Origin: Rhodocollybia butyracea
Taxonomy: Eukaryota; Basidiomycota; Agaricomycetes; Agaricales; Omphalotaceae
Assembly (NCBI GenBank): GCA_015501585.1
Contig: JADNRY010000105.1
Coordinates: 1-64,000, forward strand
Length of the DNA stretch: 64,000 nt
Direction: 5' to 3'
A program made the position numbers and the translations under genes. The notes beneath the pieces were generated by a model, which was not told the DNA's origin, did not search any database, and saw only the letters and a program-made list of their open reading frames with translations. Below are positions 63,711 to 64,000 of the stretch, piece after piece (positions within the stretch are counted from its first letter, which is position 1; each line of letters begins with the position of its first letter).

Positions 63711-64000
63711 TGTCAGTGTTGCGTCAAGTTAGGAATCAACAGGGACTAACTAAGCAGAACGGGTATTCAAGGTACTATCAAACTATTCTATACTTACTTA
63801 GATGGGACTCAGGCTAGTGCTGGTTAACGAGTGGTTAATGTTTTCTAGATAATTAATGCGGTGCACTTTTCCTGGCCCTCCTCATGCTCACATTTGCCTG
63901 GTGCAAAAATTTAGAGACAGCCTCTGTCGGTTTCCACTTCGACCCACTTCGATCCCAACCCAGACATGTCACATCTTCACTTCTCACTACGCACATCGAC
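63711..64000. other. Right edge of window, nothing recognised
   Basis: No gene or repeat recognised. Confidence 0.4.

Overview
The window looks like nuclear DNA of a filamentous basidiomycete, most likely an Agaricomycete. Genes carry many short introns (about 50-70 bases, GT...AG). Recognisable proteins match families usual or expanded in mushrooms: a TKL-type protein kinase family, an F-box protein with a long C-terminal region, a DUF7330-type protein, and a chromodomain-bearing Ty3/gypsy element. There are no operons, ribosome binding sites or CRISPR arrays.

Layout. (1) 0-3.5 kb: a LINE-type fragment, then an AKR1 ankyrin-DHHC palmitoyltransferase gene on the minus strand with several one-base frame breaks. 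(2) 4.7-16.6 kb: a cluster of small, multi-exon, predicted secreted proteins (here called S1). Two copies are on the minus strand and two on the plus strand, with an orphan last exon and a related exon-shuffled gene. A 2.36 kb fold-back hAT-like element with a perfect 8-base target duplication separates the two halves. (3) 16.6-32.5 kb: decayed and duplicated sequence, an F-box gene, two copies plus a relic of a second secreted family (here G), a CFD1-like P-loop NTPase with a damaged Walker A motif, and a DUF7330-type gene divergent from it. (4) 32.7-46.6 kb: three tandem copies of a module made of a p24 cargo-receptor gene and a kinase gene whose C-terminus carries R3H-like domains. The copies differ in decay and host three kinds of non-autonomous DNA transposon. 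(5) 46.6-59.1 kb: a 12.45 kb Ty3/gypsy chromovirus on the minus strand with 900-base LTRs. It has an additional intron-containing gene on the opposite strand between pol and the 3' LTR, a canonical -1 frameshift signal between gag and pol, and an array of seven hairpins in each LTR. (6) 59.1-64 kb: only repeats and transposon ends, no host gene recognised.

Genes do not form a pathway. The common themes are local duplication, divergence and transposon insertion. Because paralogs lie side by side, several insertions can be checked against an empty copy inside the same window.

Caution: many otherwise conserved genes are broken by a single base at a homopolymer (three separate 8-base A or T runs where a 7-base run would keep the frame, one with an intact paralog as control). 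Either sequence error or recent decay is possible. Frame-broken genes are described as found.
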